From Pseudomonadota bacterium (GTDB taxonomy: Bacteria > Pseudomonadota > Alphaproteobacteria > Rhizobiales > Hyphomicrobiaceae), in contig JAEZAW010000344.1 in the NCBI GenBank assembly GCA_023430315.1, forward strand, positions 27,350-91,349: DNA of 64,000 bases, read 5' to 3'. A program made the translations under genes and the position numbers. This document shows, piece by piece, positions 26,038 through 34,884 of this stretch; the stretch's first letter is position 1, and every line of letters starts with the position of its first letter. The notes beneath the pieces were generated by a model. It was not told the origin of the DNA. It saw only the letters and a list, made by a program, of their open reading frames with translations, and did no database searches.

Positions 26038-26332
26038 CGCTGTTCGCTGGCAACGACCGATAGTGGATGCTGCGAGTCAGCCGGCGCTGTCGCCGCATAT
26101 GAAGCTGCGCCATGATCCGGCACGAGACAATTGGGTCGTGTTGGGACCGGAGCGTATTCTCACACCAAACGAGCAGGCAGTCGAGGTTCTCCGACTCTGC
26201 GACGGAAAGCGTACAGTCGCCGAGATCGCTACGATCCTGGCAGAGAGCTATGATGCGGAGACCGAGGCGATCGAAGCTGACATCGTGCCGTTGTTGCAGG
26301 ATCTCGTCGATAGCGGTGTGGTGCGAACATGA
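26030..26332 (+). CDS. pqqD: PQQ biosynthesis peptide chaperone PqqD
   Basis: 100 residues from the ATG at 26030, overlapping the true pqqC stop by eight bases. The domain is complete: HMKLRHDPARDNWVVLGPER, then a helix ILTPNEQAVEVLRLCDG and VAEIATILAE. PqqD binds the PqqA peptide and presents it to the radical enzyme PqqE (RRE fold). Because pqqC is frameshifted, the gene is read here as the tail of one long frame. The overlap start and domain length argue that PqqD was a separate protein. Fused PqqCD is known in some methylotrophs, but the out-of-frame linker here speaks against it. Confidence 0.8.
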   Translation: MNSAVRWQRPIVDAASQPALSPHMKLRHDPARDNWVVLGPERILTPNEQAVEVLRLCDGKRTVAEIATILAESYDAETEAIEADIVPLLQDLVDSGVVRT

Positions 26333-27426
26333 CGGCGTCCCTCGCAATCGATCCGCCAGTCGGCCTGCTCGCCGAGTTGACCCACCGCTGTCCCTTGCAA
26401 TGTCTTTACTGCTCCAATCCACTCGAGCTCGAGCGCACGAGCGAGGAGTTGCCGACCGAGATATGGCTCGACGTCTTTCGCCAGGCAGGCGATCTCGGCG
26501 TCCTCCAGGTCCATCTGTCAGGCGGTGAGCCGACGGCCAGAAAGGATATCGAGGCATTGGTTGCGGGAGCGGCGCACGCGGGGCTCTACACTAACTTGAT
26601 CACCGCCGGAGTTTCGCTGTCCCACGAGAGAGTCCGCCGGCTGGCCGACAACGGCCTCGCTCACGTGCAGATATCGCTGCAGGATACGACCGAAGAGGGG
26701 ACGCGGGCCGTATCGCGATTTCGCGGCGGACTGGAGCGCAAGCTCGGCGTGGTAGCTGCAGTTCGCGACGCAGGCATCGCGCTGACCATCAACGCGCCGG
26801 TCCATCGCCTCAATCTGGACCGCTTGGGCGACATGATCGAGCTCGCCGTTTCGCTCGGGGCTGATCGCCTCGAAGTCGCGCATGTCCAGTATCATGGCTG
26901 GGCGTTGCGCAATCGAGCGGCACTCATGCCAACACGCGAACAGGTTGAGCACTCGGTCGGGATCGTCTCCGCGGCACGCGAGCGACTGCGTGGCGTTCTC
27001 GCCATCGATTTCGTCGTACCCGACTATTATGCGGTTCTTCCTAAGGCATGTATGGGAGGCTGGGGTCGTCGTTACATCGTCGTGACGCCCACCGGGAAGA
27101 TGCTCCCGTGCCATGCCGCGTCGTCGATATCCGGCCTCGCCTTCGCGTCGGTGCGCGAGCGGCCGCTGCGTGATACGTGGTTCCACGGTGCGGCCTTCGC
27201 CGCCTTTCGCGGAACGTCCTGGATGAAGGAGCCGTGTCGCTCGTGCCCGAGGCAGCAGGTCGATTTCGGGGGATGCCGATGTCAGGCTCTGGCACTTACT
27301 GGAGATGCGCGGAATGCCGACCCTGTGTGCGAGAAGAGCGCAGACCACGCGCTCCTTGCCGCGCTCATTGGTGCCGAGAGCCCAGTCGATGAGCCATTGA
27401 GAACATATCGAGGATACGCTCAGTAA
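26329..27426 (+). CDS. pqqE: Radical SAM enzyme PqqE
   Basis: 365 residues, the usual length. The radical-SAM cluster motif is at the N-terminus, with Cys21, Cys25 and Cys28 in HRCPLQCLYCSNP, followed by the GGE motif in HLSGGEPTARKDI. The C-terminal SPASM-type region carries further cysteines (KACMGGWG, PCHAAS, CRSCPRQQVDFGGCRCQ) for auxiliary clusters. PqqE forms the carbon-carbon bond between Glu and Tyr of PqqA, with PqqD as partner. It overlaps pqqD by four bases and has no lesion. The end lies four bases from the convergent oxidase gene cluster. Confidence 0.95.
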   Translation: MTASLAIDPPVGLLAELTHRCPLQCLYCSNPLELERTSEELPTEIWLDVFRQAGDLGVLQVHLSGGEPTARKDIEALVAGAAHAGLYTNLITAGVSLSHERVRRLADNGLAHVQISLQDTTEEGTRAVSRFRGGLERKLGVVAAVRDAGIALTINAPVHRLNLDRLGDMIELAVSLGADRLEVAHVQYHGWALRNRAALMPTREQVEHSVGIVSAARERLRGVLAIDFVVPDYYAVLPKACMGGWGRRYIVVTPTGKMLPCHAASSISGLAFASVRERPLRDTWFHGAAFAAFRGTSWMKEPCRSCPRQQVDFGGCRCQALALTGDARNADPVCEKSADHALLAALIGAESPVDEPLRTYRGYAQ

Positions 27427-27429
27427 GCT

Positions 27430-27753
27430 CTACGCCCCAGCGGACTGGCAGGCGCGCAACACCAGAAGCGGGATCGAGCTCAGGACGATAGCAACGATCG
27501 AAAGATCAATCAGCGGGCGAGACACTGACGGCCAGATATCCCGCGGCCAGCGAACGCGTACCCAAATGAGCAATGATGTTGCAATCAAGCTGAGGAGCAG
27601 CCCGAGTGCACGCACGATCGTCGCGTAGTAGGGATCATTCAGGGAGCACAATATCGCCTCGGCCAAATACACCGCGAAGAAATGCACGGCCCAGATGACG
27701 GGACCGACCAGGACCAGCAGCGCCTCGCGGCTTGAGTTTGCTCCTGCCTTCAC
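27430..27753 (-). CDS. Small membrane protein of the oxidase operon
   Basis: 107 residues starting at GTG 27753 in a GTGA overlap with the oxidase subunit I/III stop. Three hydrophobic segments are visible (LVGPVIWAVHFFAVYLAEAI, ATIVRALGLLLSLIATSLL, LIDLSIVAIVLSSIPLLVL). Small three-span proteins at this position are common in Rhizobiales oxidase operons and may be assembly or accessory subunits. No named family can be given. The longer overlapping frame to 28290 is a shadow of the oxidase gene. Confidence 0.65.
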   Translation of the reverse strand: MKAGANSSREALLVLVGPVIWAVHFFAVYLAEAILCSLNDPYYATIVRALGLLLSLIATSLLIWVRVRWPRDIWPSVSRPLIDLSIVAIVLSSIPLLVLRACQSAGA

Positions 27754-30269
27754 AGCACGACACTCGGAAAGCCATGCACAAGCAGCAAGCCGATGAGGCC
27801 TTGCCCGATGGCATAGTACGCAAGCAGCAAGAACACATCGAACGTGACACGGCGTTCGGCACTCGCGCGTCCCGCCATCACGCGCGCGATGGTGTAGGGG
27901 CCTAAGATGAGGATGGCACCGACAATCTCGAGCTGAAGAACTGATGCCAAGTACACCAATGCCCCATAGGCATTTGCATCGGGTCTCAATCCGGAGATCC
28001 AGTGCCCGACAAACTCGACCATCAGAGCAGCGACAAGTGCCGTCGTGGCGATGAGTACCAGCGCAATGAACGCTCCATGCGAGCGCCCAATAATGTTGCT
28101 GGCAACATGTATGCCAGCGGCGGCGAGTGTGAGAAGCGCGGCCGAGGCCCACGGCCAGATAAGCGCTGGGCGGAGGGGTGCGCCCTCCGACCATAGTTGG
28201 GGGCTCACCGTCCATGTGAAGAGATACGAAAACACGTATGCGAAATAGAGTGAGCCGGCGACGAGCATCAGAACGACGACGGCCCACCACGCGTGCGAGA
28301 GTGAGCCGTTGGCGTAACTCGGCACGCGAACGCCGTGGCCAATATCGACGTCACCGAGAGGCTCAGGATCGTTGCTCCAACTCCAGATCAACATCATCGC
28401 TACGGCAAGCACGCCGCACGTTATAGCCACGGCATACAACTGGACCGTCAGAAGCATGAAGAAGGCTGCCGTGAATGCGGCCGCGGCAAATGGTGACCAT
28501 CCTGGCCCTGAAAGGCGCTGCAGATATTGCGGCGCGGCTTCAACTGGCGATGTGATGATCGTCTCGCGCGTGCCCGTGGGCGCGTTGGGCAGATAGCCTC
28601 TGGCTGCGGTCACATCTGATTTGAGGGCAGGCTGCTCCCAGAGTGGATAGTTCGACGCAACTTGAGGAATACTCCTGAGGCCGTAGAGCCCGTTGGGCAG
28701 CCACTCCAGCGTCCCGGCATCCCAGATGTTGCCAGCCGGCTCCCTGAGGGTCGGCCTCAGATTGCGTAAGAGATCGTACAGAACCACAGCCACGCCCAAT
28801 GCCAGCAAGAAGGCTCCGCAGGTTACGAAGAAGTTCGTGGTCGCCCAGGGCATCTCAGCGGCATAGGTGTAGACGCGGCGGGGCATGCCCCAGAGACCGA
28901 GCAGATGCATGGGGAGGAATGTCAGATTCACGCCGATGAACATGAGCGCGAACGCCCAACGTCCCAATGTCTCTGAAAGTGACCGTCTGCTGAAGGCGGG
29001 CGCCCAATAGTAGAATGCGGCGAAGAGCGGAAACACCATCCCGCCGATCAGGACGTAGTGGAGATGCGCGACGACGAAGTACGTGTCGTGCGCCTGCCAG
29101 TCGAAGGAGACCATAGCCACCATGACGCCGGTCAACCCGCCGAGCGTGAAAATGAAAAGAAAACCGAGCACGAACAACATCGGCGTCGCGAAGCGCGGGC
29201 GGCCGGAGGCAATCGTCGCAATCCAGGCAAAGGTCTGGATGCCGCTCGGTATGGCGACGGCCATGCTTGCGGCGGAAAAGAAGCTCAATGACAAGGCCGG
29301 AATGCCCGTGGTGAACATATGGTGCACCCATAGCCCGAACGAAAAGAATCCCGTCGCAATGAGCGCCACGATAATCAGATTATGCGCAACGAGCGGTGTT
29401 CGCGCCATCGTCGCGATGATCATCGACACCATGCCGGCCGCGGGAAGGAAGATGATGTAGACTTCGGGGTGCCCGAAGAACCAGAAGAGGTGCTGCCAGA
29501 GCAGCGCGTCGCCGCCCTTGTCCGCGATGAAAAAGGGCCATCCGAGTGCGCGCTCGAGCTCCAGCATGATCGTGGCCAGGATGACGGCGGGAAAGGCAAC
29601 GACGATCATCGCCGCGAAGATCAGCATCGTCCAAGCGAACATCGGCATCTTGTCGAGCGACATTCCCGGTGCCCGCGTGCGCAGAATGCCGACAATGATC
29701 TCGATAGCGCCGGCGATCGCAGAGATCTCGATGAAGCCGATGCCGAGCAACCAGAAGTCGGCTCCCATGCCAGGGGAATAGCGCGTGCTGGTGAGAGGCG
29801 GATACATAGTCCACCCACCTGAGGGCGCCAGATCGAAGAACAGCGTCGAGAAGAAGATCAATCCACCGATGAAGTAAGCCCAGAATGCGAATGCCCCGAG
29901 ACGTGGGAACGGGAGATCCCGCGCTCCGAGCATTTGAGGAAGCATGAGAATACCCATTGCTTCCACGGCGGGAACCGCGAAGAGAAACATCATCACCGTG
30001 CCATGCATGGTGAAGATCTGATTGTACGTATCCGGGCTAAGAAGCGTGTTGCTCGGCACTGCGAGCTGGGTGCGCATGAGCAGTGCGAGAAGTCCCGCGA
30101 GCAAGAAGAAAAGAAACGCCGCGGCGATATAGAAGTAGCCGACGACCGTATTGTTTACGGCTGACAGAATGCGCCAGCCTGCGGGAAGCGCCCAGATCTG
30201 CTCGAGCGATTGGCGATCGCGCTCTACACGGGTTGCTTCTTCGCGCGCCGCCTCTTCCGATTCCTTCAT
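27750..30269 (-). CDS. Cytochrome c oxidase subunit I fused to subunit III
   Basis: 839 residues. Residues 1-560 are a heme-copper oxidase subunit I: the heme a histidine in FTMHGTVMMFLF, the CuB histidine and cross-linked Tyr in FFGHPEVYIIF, the HH pair in WVHHMF, and the heme histidines in VVAHLHYVLIGG. After an extended loop, residues about 620-839 are subunit III-like membrane helices with YVFSYLFTWTV. Such CoxAC fusions occur in caa3-type oxidases. The protein takes electrons from the CoxB-cyt c subunit upstream and pumps protons. It sits in the membrane, coded directly after coxB with a three-base gap. Confidence 0.9.
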   Translation of the reverse strand: MKESEEAAREEATRVERDRQSLEQIWALPAGWRILSAVNNTVVGYFYIAAAFLFFLLAGLLALLMRTQLAVPSNTLLSPDTYNQIFTMHGTVMMFLFAVPAVEAMGILMLPQMLGARDLPFPRLGAFAFWAYFIGGLIFFSTLFFDLAPSGGWTMYPPLTSTRYSPGMGADFWLLGIGFIEISAIAGAIEIIVGILRTRAPGMSLDKMPMFAWTMLIFAAMIVVAFPAVILATIMLELERALGWPFFIADKGGDALLWQHLFWFFGHPEVYIIFLPAAGMVSMIIATMARTPLVAHNLIIVALIATGFFSFGLWVHHMFTTGIPALSLSFFSAASMAVAIPSGIQTFAWIATIASGRPRFATPMLFVLGFLFIFTLGGLTGVMVAMVSFDWQAHDTYFVVAHLHYVLIGGMVFPLFAAFYYWAPAFSRRSLSETLGRWAFALMFIGVNLTFLPMHLLGLWGMPRRVYTYAAEMPWATTNFFVTCGAFLLALGVAVVLYDLLRNLRPTLREPAGNIWDAGTLEWLPNGLYGLRSIPQVASNYPLWEQPALKSDVTAARGYLPNAPTGTRETIITSPVEAAPQYLQRLSGPGWSPFAAAAFTAAFFMLLTVQLYAVAITCGVLAVAMMLIWSWSNDPEPLGDVDIGHGVRVPSYANGSLSHAWWAVVVLMLVAGSLYFAYVFSYLFTWTVSPQLWSEGAPLRPALIWPWASAALLTLAAAGIHVASNIIGRSHGAFIALVLIATTALVAALMVEFVGHWISGLRPDANAYGALVYLASVLQLEIVGAILILGPYTIARVMAGRASAERRVTFDVFLLLAYYAIGQGLIGLLLVHGFPSVVL

Positions 30270-30272
30270 GGC

Positions 30273-31256
30273 CTACTTCAGCTCTGAGAGATAGATGGAC
30301 AACGCCGAAAGATCGTCGGGGTTGAAGATGCGGTAGGGCGGCATGAGATTTCCTGGCTTGATGTGCTGACCGTCGCGAATGAAGTTCGCAACAGTGGTCG
30401 CCGACAGCCCATTGGTGTCGAGCCCGACGGAGCGTCGAGAGCCGAGATGCGTGAGATCCGGGCCAATCGTGCCGACGGCCCCTGTTCCGCGGATCGAATG
30501 GCATGCACCACATCCTGCGGACATGAATAGATCGCGCCCACGTCGAGCCGCTGGCGTAGCAGGATCATTCGCCGGCGCGGTTTGGCGCTTGAGCCAAGCA
30601 TCGAATTCCTCCGGCGGCATGGCGACGACCTCGAAGGCCATGAGTGCATGTGGTCCGCCGCAGTATTCTGCGCATTGCCCGCGGTAGATGCCGCTCTCGT
30701 TAGCCTCGAGGCGCAGGCGCGTGGTGCGACCTGGCATCATATCGAGCTTGCCCGCGAGGTTCGGCACCCAAAAGCTATGAATGACGTCTGCGGAGGTGAG
30801 CTCAAGAAGAGCAGGACGGCCCACGGGAATACGGAGTTCGTTGGCAGATACGATCGATTGCCCTTCCCGATCCTCGTACGCAATACGCCACCACCACTGT
30901 TCGCCGACGATCTTGATGCGAAGCGAAGTTTCTTCGTTCAGACGCGCCTGGGAACCACGCGTCAACCACACGCCATAGCCAAGGAGAACCGTGAGAACTA
31001 TGACGGGAAACGCGATACCGCCAGAGACTACCATCCCGTGCGAGGCAAGAGCGGATCTCACTGCTTGCGTTCCGACGTAGGCCAGTGCGATCGCCACCAC
31101 CACGATCAGAAGAACGAGCGCGCCGAGTGCGAATAGCACCCAGCTCAGCTGGGTCAACTCGGCAGCAGGATTGCTTTTGGGGTTGAGTACCGACTGATTG
31201 CCGCTGCAGCCCGCGGCGACACCGATGACGAATAGTAGCAGCCCCGTGTGCTTCAT
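30273..31256 (-). CDS. Cytochrome c oxidase subunit II with fused cytochrome c
   Basis: 327 residues from ATG 31256, in a one-base TAATG overlap with the upstream cytochrome gene. It starts with a lipoprotein signal (VIGVAAGC, Cys17), then two membrane helices (about 38-60 and 77-98). The CuA domain has QWWWR and the ligands His160, Cys195, Cys199, His203 and Met206 (SADVIHSFW, GQCAEYCGGPHALM). A C-terminal cytochrome c domain has heme site CGACH (249-253) and Met in NLMPPY. Thus it is a caa3-type subunit II that receives electrons from soluble cytochromes. It is followed by the CoxAC gene. Confidence 0.93.
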   Translation of the reverse strand: MKHTGLLLFVIGVAAGCSGNQSVLNPKSNPAAELTQLSWVLFALGALVLLIVVVAIALAYVGTQAVRSALASHGMVVSGGIAFPVIVLTVLLGYGVWLTRGSQARLNEETSLRIKIVGEQWWWRIAYEDREGQSIVSANELRIPVGRPALLELTSADVIHSFWVPNLAGKLDMMPGRTTRLRLEANESGIYRGQCAEYCGGPHALMAFEVVAMPPEEFDAWLKRQTAPANDPATPAARRGRDLFMSAGCGACHSIRGTGAVGTIGPDLTHLGSRRSVGLDTNGLSATTVANFIRDGQHIKPGNLMPPYRIFNPDDLSALSIYLSELK

Positions 31257-32377
31257 TACCGCCTCTCCGCAGCGATGTTGGGAGCTTGGTGTGCGTAGTA
31301 CGTCGTCGCTGCAGCGATATCGCTGTCGCTCAGGCGGCGCGCGATCGGTGCCATGACCGCAGCGCCATCGGTTGTGGCGTTGTGTCCGGACCTCCAAAGA
31401 CGCAGCTGGCCCGCCATATAAGTGGCGCTCTGCCCTTCGAGAGCAGGAAATGTCTCGAGGCGATTGGAGCCATGGCATGAGGCACAAGCTGGTATGCGAT
31501 TGCCCGCGTCGCCGCGCGTCGCGAGCTGCTTGCCACGCTCCGCGAGTGATTGGTCTATGGTGCCACGAGCAACCGCAAGCGGGTTCAGCTCGGCGTAGTA
31601 TTGCGCAAGGAGCGTGATTTCTGCCTCAGCCAACGTGCCGGCGATCGGCTGCATGATACCGCTCGGCCGCGATCCCATGGCGTACTCGCGCAGAGCCTTC
31701 GCAAGAAACACTTGTGACTGTCCGTGTAAGCGGGGAACGAGCGCACTTCGCGGCGAAGCCTTACCCGCGCCATGGCAGCTCGCACATACTTGGAGCAGCG
31801 AGCGCTCCCCGTCCTGCAGCTTCCGTTCGTTCGATAGTCCTTGAGGCTCAACCCCCATGGCGAGGCCCCGGTATTGCGCTGCGCTCATGGCAGGTAGTGC
31901 CCTGAGAAACGCCACCACAGGCCATACCTCATCCGCTCGCTCGATCGCCAACCAGCCCGGCATTCCCGTGTACTTAATGCCGTGCCGAACGATCCAGAAC
32001 AGCTCCTCGTCCTTCCACGGGCGCTGTGATGTCATCAAGTTGGGCGGTGAAGGCAGCATCGCATCCGTGACGCGATTGCCCGAACCAATGGGTGATCCAT
32101 GACAGACAGCGCAGCCTCGTTCGTAGTGCGTTGCTCCCAGTTGGATAAGATCCGGGCTATCAAGAGTTATCGGTGGCGTGACGGTACGCGCGCGAAGTGA
32201 AACCGAATTCTGCATGCCAAAGCGTAGAAGGGCCTCGACGATAGCCCAATGGCCACTGCTGGCCGCGACATTGTAAATGCCCGACCACGCAAACAGAAAC
32301 ACGGCTGTCGGAACACCAAGGATCGCGACGAAGAGCCATCGTATGATGGAGCGATACTTCCTCGATGGGGGCTGCAT
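31256..32377 (-). CDS. Membrane-anchored triheme cytochrome c
   Basis: 373 residues: an N-terminal membrane anchor (about 10-34: IIRWLFVAILGVPTAVFLFAW) and three CXXCH sites at residues 89-93 (CAVCH), 198-202 and 298-302 (both CASCH). The second and third domains resemble each other and are like cytochrome c4 halves. Triheme proteins of this design act as electron carriers from dehydrogenases (for example the cytochrome subunit of PQQ alcohol or sugar dehydrogenases) to oxidases. Its place just ahead of coxB argues that it feeds the caa3-like oxidase. It starts after the CtaG-like gene with two bases between. Confidence 0.88.
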   Translation of the reverse strand: MQPPSRKYRSIIRWLFVAILGVPTAVFLFAWSGIYNVAASSGHWAIVEALLRFGMQNSVSLRARTVTPPITLDSPDLIQLGATHYERGCAVCHGSPIGSGNRVTDAMLPSPPNLMTSQRPWKDEELFWIVRHGIKYTGMPGWLAIERADEVWPVVAFLRALPAMSAAQYRGLAMGVEPQGLSNERKLQDGERSLLQVCASCHGAGKASPRSALVPRLHGQSQVFLAKALREYAMGSRPSGIMQPIAGTLAEAEITLLAQYYAELNPLAVARGTIDQSLAERGKQLATRGDAGNRIPACASCHGSNRLETFPALEGQSATYMAGQLRLWRSGHNATTDGAAVMAPIARRLSDSDIAAATTYYAHQAPNIAAERR

Positions 32378-32379
32378 CG

Positions 32380-33090
32380 CTAGTTACCGACAGACGGTCG
32401 ATAACTTTCGCCTCGCGGAACATGCCTCGGTCGATTGTTGATTTCCTGGGAGGTCCAATAGATGGCAGCGAGAATATAGCTGATGGGACACGCCGCCAGC
32501 ATCAGGAGACCCGCCAGATGCTGGTCGTCGATCAACGTGTGCATTCCTGGCATCGCTCTGTGTGCAGCCGCTGGCGGATGCGTGATGAGATGAGGTGAAA
32601 ACACCAATAGCGCCCCAAGCAGGCACGCGAACTTGCCGCTCATCAGGAGTGCGAGGATCCCCTGCCAAGGTCGATCATAGGCTGCGATGAGCACGCCCCA
32701 GAATGCTACAGCCGTCAGCAGCAGGCCGGTATGGAGCACTAATGCAAGTATCGATGAGGCGTGCGTAGCTTGCTGAAGAGAGGGGCTATGCCATGCCCAT
32801 AGCAGTGCCATCTGCAAGATTGCCGCAGACCATATCGCTGAGCTCGACGATGCCTTATGACCAATCCATCCAGTGGCCCCCAAACCAGCTGCGAGCAGGG
32901 GCGCCGCCACATTCATCATCGCAATGTGGATCGCCATATGCCTCGAAATGAGTCCGAGATCCAAGAACGACACCACGGCCAATCCGATGATGCCGACGGC
33001 GAGAGCACTCACCATCGGTGCGTAAAGACGGGCCTGCATCGGTGGTGGTCGTATTCCAATGTTCAGCGATCGGTGCGGCTCGAAAAGCAT
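32380..33090 (-). CDS. CtaG/caa3-type cytochrome oxidase assembly protein
   Basis: 236 residues from the ATG at 33090 with AGAAGG four bases upstream (a GTG at 33120 is a weaker alternative). Six or seven hydrophobic segments are visible, for example ALAVGIIGLAVVSFLDLGLI and HTGLLLTAVAFWGVLIAAY. Histidines typical of the caa3_CtaG family sit at segment ends (ISRHMAIHIAMM, HPPAAAHRAMPGMHTLIDDQHLAG). Family members help insert copper into, or assemble, caa3-type oxidases. It is the first gene of the minus-strand oxidase operon. Copper binding is inferred from the His/Met pattern. Confidence 0.75.
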   Translation of the reverse strand: MLFEPHRSLNIGIRPPPMQARLYAPMVSALAVGIIGLAVVSFLDLGLISRHMAIHIAMMNVAAPLLAAGLGATGWIGHKASSSSAIWSAAILQMALLWAWHSPSLQQATHASSILALVLHTGLLLTAVAFWGVLIAAYDRPWQGILALLMSGKFACLLGALLVFSPHLITHPPAAAHRAMPGMHTLIDDQHLAGLLMLAACPISYILAAIYWTSQEINNRPRHVPRGESYRPSVGN

Positions 33091-33199
33091 CGCGCCTTCT
33101 GGGCAAGCTTGCTGCGTCACCTGTCGAAACGAACGTGGGCAGCGGATCGTTCCCGATGTCTGACGATTGGCTCGTGGTCCGTCGGTCGAACGTCTGGCT

Positions 33200-33715
33200 C
33201 TAGGCGGGCCCGGAGCGGTAATGCTCCGTCGTGATGACGCTCAGGCGTCCGCTCTGCTCGAAGTAGGCTGCTTTGACGAATTTGATATCGTCGATACCCT
33301 GTTCCCGCAGGGCCGCCAAGAGCTCATCTTCGCTCAGCATCTCTCGCCGCATGTTCTCTTGTAGCATTTGACCGCCGGAGATGAGCTTGAGCGGCTCGGC
33401 TTGGAACCACGGGCGAAGCGCTGGATAACGCCACGGAAGCCAGTCAAAAACGCGTTCCCAGGCGACGATCGTAAGCACCAGGGCAATACCCTCGGTGACG
33501 GATTGATAGTCTTTTCCAAGTGCGTTTTGGGCGGCGTCGGCGATGAGCACGATGACGAGAAGATCGGCCGTGCCGAGCCGACCCGATTGTCGTCTGGCGA
33601 CCAAACGGAGGATGATGAACAGCGCGAGATACATGATCGTGCCACGCGCCACAATCTCCAGAACCCCCATCGAAGGCCGGAACATTGATGTCCAGTCTAT
33701 GAGCAAAGGTGCCAT
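33200..33715 (-). CDS. DUF421 (YetF-like) membrane protein
   Basis: 171 residues from the ATG at 33715 (GGGGAA upstream); a longer frame to 33805 has an unlikely basic leader. The N-terminal half has membrane segments (GTIMYLALFIILRLVA, LLVIVLIADAAQNAL, IALVLTIVAWERVFDWL). The C-terminal soluble part reads LSEDELLAALREQGIDDIKFVKAAYFEQSGRLSVI, which is the DUF421 signature. Family members such as YetF of Bacillus are poorly understood membrane proteins linked to stress or lipid handling. The gene is divergent from the SDR at 33910, and the two may share an EcfG-type promoter at 33799-33825. Confidence 0.8.
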   Translation of the reverse strand: MAPLLIDWTSMFRPSMGVLEIVARGTIMYLALFIILRLVARRQSGRLGTADLLVIVLIADAAQNALGKDYQSVTEGIALVLTIVAWERVFDWLPWRYPALRPWFQAEPLKLISGGQMLQENMRREMLSEDELLAALREQGIDDIKFVKAAYFEQSGRLSVITTEHYRSGPA

Positions 33716-33798
33716 AAGTTTCCCCGGCACGCCGACGGCGACGGCAACTCTCCGAAGCTTTGAGCGCGGGATTTGAATAGGGTTCTCGCGTTGTTGCC

Positions 33799-33825
33799 TG
33801 AACAAATTTGATTGTTGGAAGTTCC
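33799..33825. promoter_or_regulatory. Bidirectional EcfG-like promoter candidate
   Basis: Minus strand: GGAAC, 16 bases, TGTT (33825 to 33801), towards the DUF421 gene. Plus strand: TGAAC, 16 bases, AGTT (33799-33823), towards the SDR gene. The minus-strand version fits the consensus (GGAAC, 16-17, CGTT) better; both are degenerate. Confidence 0.4.
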
Positions 33826-33909
33826 AGATTAATTCGACGAGCTAGCGCGGCGTTCCGTCGAAGATCAATTAGCCCAGCGGTCGTCTCGCTTTTAGGAGGG
33901 TTACAAGCC

Positions 33910-34884
33910 ATGGCGGACAACACAGGAGCTTCCCGAGCGGTCAGGAAGCAGCGAGACATCCAAGACGAGGTCGATCGATTAGACCGCGAGCACACGTCAA
34001 AAGAGACTGCCGATGCTGCGATGCAAGCGGGAGCGCGGACTTATCCCGCGCCGCCCTTCCCCGCGCAGCATCAGCCCAAACCGGGCGACGAAGAAGCGCT
34101 CGATCCCGAGCCGATGTATGACGCGCCCTTCTATCGGGGCTCCCGGAAGCTAGAGGGTAAAGTTGCCCTGATCACGGGTGGCGACTCAGGCATAGGCCGC
34201 TCAGTGGCAGTGCTCTTCGCACGCGAAGGGGCAGATATCGCGATTTCCTACCTCAATGAGACGCGCGATGCGGAGGTGACGAAGGCTGCCGTCGAGAATG
34301 AAGGGCGAAGTTGCTTGCTCTTGCCTGGCGACGTCAGCAGCTTGGAGCACTGCCACCGGATCGTAGAGAGTATCGTCGAGAGGTTTGGCAGTATCGATGT
34401 CCTGGTCAACAACGCGGCTTTCCAATATCACGCCCGCTCTCTCGAAGAACTGTCGCCGGAGCACTTTGACACGACGCTGAAGACGAACCTCTACGGCTAC
34501 TACTATATGGCTTGCGAAGCCGCGAAACACATGAAGCCCGGTGCTGCTATCATCAATACGGGTTCGATCACGGGAATAGACGGCAGCAGGGAGTTGCTGG
34601 ACTACTCTATGACCAAGGGCGGAATTCACGCTTTTACACGCGCGCTCGCAGCGAACCTCGTTCCGCGTGGCATCCGTGTGAATGCCGTCGCACCAGGTCC
34701 TGTCTGGACGCCGTTGAACCCTTCGGAGAAGGAGGCGGAGGACGTGGCCCAGTTCGGCTCACAGACGCCGATGAAGCGCCCCGCACAGCCGGAGGAAATC
34801 GCGCCGGCTTACGTCTTCCTCGCATCGCCGCACTGCTCGAGTTACATTACCGGAGAAATTCTGCCGATCATAGGCGGCTATTGA
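33910..34884 (+). CDS. SDR-family oxidoreductase, stress type
   Basis: 324 residues from the ATG at 33910, with GGAGG nine bases upstream. An N-terminal extension of about 75 residues (Pro- and charge-rich, with PAPPFPAQHQPKPGDE) is followed by a classical SDR: cofactor motif TGGDSGIGR, NNAA, and the catalytic YSMTKGG near residue 240 with Ser upstream in NTGSITG. Enzymes with this extension are NAD(P)-dependent dehydrogenases often induced in general stress (YghA/GsiB-like context). The substrate is unknown. It is convergent with the YihY/BrkB gene and overlaps it by 17 bases. Confidence 0.85.
   Translation: MADNTGASRAVRKQRDIQDEVDRLDREHTSKETADAAMQAGARTYPAPPFPAQHQPKPGDEEALDPEPMYDAPFYRGSRKLEGKVALITGGDSGIGRSVAVLFAREGADIAISYLNETRDAEVTKAAVENEGRSCLLLPGDVSSLEHCHRIVESIVERFGSIDVLVNNAAFQYHARSLEELSPEHFDTTLKTNLYGYYYMACEAAKHMKPGAAIINTGSITGIDGSRELLDYSMTKGGIHAFTRALAANLVPRGIRVNAVAPGPVWTPLNPSEKEAEDVAQFGSQTPMKRPAQPEEIAPAYVFLASPHCSSYITGEILPIIGGY

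Noticed and set aside
25298..26332. PqqCD read as an ancestral fusion
   Set aside because: The standard PqqC end and stop are present one base out of frame, and pqqD has its own overlapping start.
27430..28290. A 286-codon minus-strand frame over the end of the oxidase gene
   Set aside because: Only its last 107 codons are a plausible gene; the rest is a shadow of CoxAC with Arg/His-rich nonsense.
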